Positions 63,918 to 64,000 of a DNA stretch of 64,000 bases are shown here, in pieces. The stretch is from Polydactylus sextarius. Lineage: Eukaryota > Chordata > Actinopteri > Polynemidae. The notes beneath the pieces were generated by a model. It saw only the letters and a program-made list of their open reading frames with translations, was not told the origin of the DNA and made no database searches. The stretch covers positions 7,140,501 to 7,204,500 of the forward strand of contig CM028923.1 in assembly GCA_016801845.1 (NCBI GenBank), read 5' to 3'. The position numbers were made by a program, and so were the translations under genes. The first letter of the stretch is position 1. Each line of letters opens with the position of its first letter.

Positions 63918-64000
63918 TCTTTCACAGATTCTTTATTGATCATCATTTATTAAATACTTTGAGAGAGATTTTCACATTAAAGCTCAACGTTAAATATTCT

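Noticed and set aside
1..64000. CRISPR arrays, bacterial operons, rRNA and tRNA genes
   Set aside because: No evenly spaced direct repeats with unique spacers, no ribosome-binding-site-led gene strings, and no cloverleaf-type tRNA boxes noticed by eye; the tandem repeats are ordinary microsatellites.

Overview
The window is nuclear DNA from a bony fish, most likely a percomorph-type teleost. Its genes are split by GT-AG introns, the intergenic DNA is AT-rich and full of (CA)n, (TA)n and poly-A microsatellites, and the proteins are vertebrate orthologues. It shows no bacterial operon, CRISPR array or phage-like layout.

Four protein-coding genes can be reconstructed exon by exon, all on the minus strand. 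From right to left they are mrpl42 (62.67-63.78 kb, cut by the right window edge), ube2n (56.64-61.43 kb, 4 coding exons, 153 aa), nudt4 (31.37-40.74 kb, 5 coding exons, 186 aa) and pkp2 (16.54-25.54 kb, 13 coding exons, 795 aa). The block mrpl42-ube2n-nudt4 matches the gene neighbourhood I recall for human 12q22. Plakophilin-2 lies on the other arm of that chromosome in human, so its place next to nudt4 is a linkage that differs from mammals.

Layout: 0-7 kb holds no recognised protein, but has a CpG-richer block with a consensus minus-strand splice donor at 6.6 kb, possibly the 5' end of another minus-strand transcript. 7-15.8 kb is intergenic and rich in mobile-element relics: one arm of an inverted dispersed repeat, a fold-back element with arms of about 220 bp at 9.75-10.43 kb, and a decayed LINE reverse-transcriptase stretch at 11.5 kb. 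15.8-25.8 kb is pkp2 with its 3'UTR and promoter. 25.8-29.2 kb is a gene desert. 29.2-41.3 kb is nudt4, with a large first intron that contains two unexplained open frames. 41.3-54 kb is a simple-repeat-rich desert with a (GT)n block, a (TA)n block and a polypurine tract. 54-61.5 kb is ube2n, and 62.6-64 kb is the 3' part of mrpl42.

The genes do not form one pathway. They act in desmosomes (pkp2), in diphosphoinositol polyphosphate and cap turnover (nudt4), in K63-linked ubiquitin chain formation (ube2n) and in the mitochondrial ribosome (mrpl42). No obvious new multi-gene system is present. The best leads are the 97-residue two-helix open frame in nudt4 intron 1, the fold-back element, and two splice-site observations in pkp2 and nudt4.
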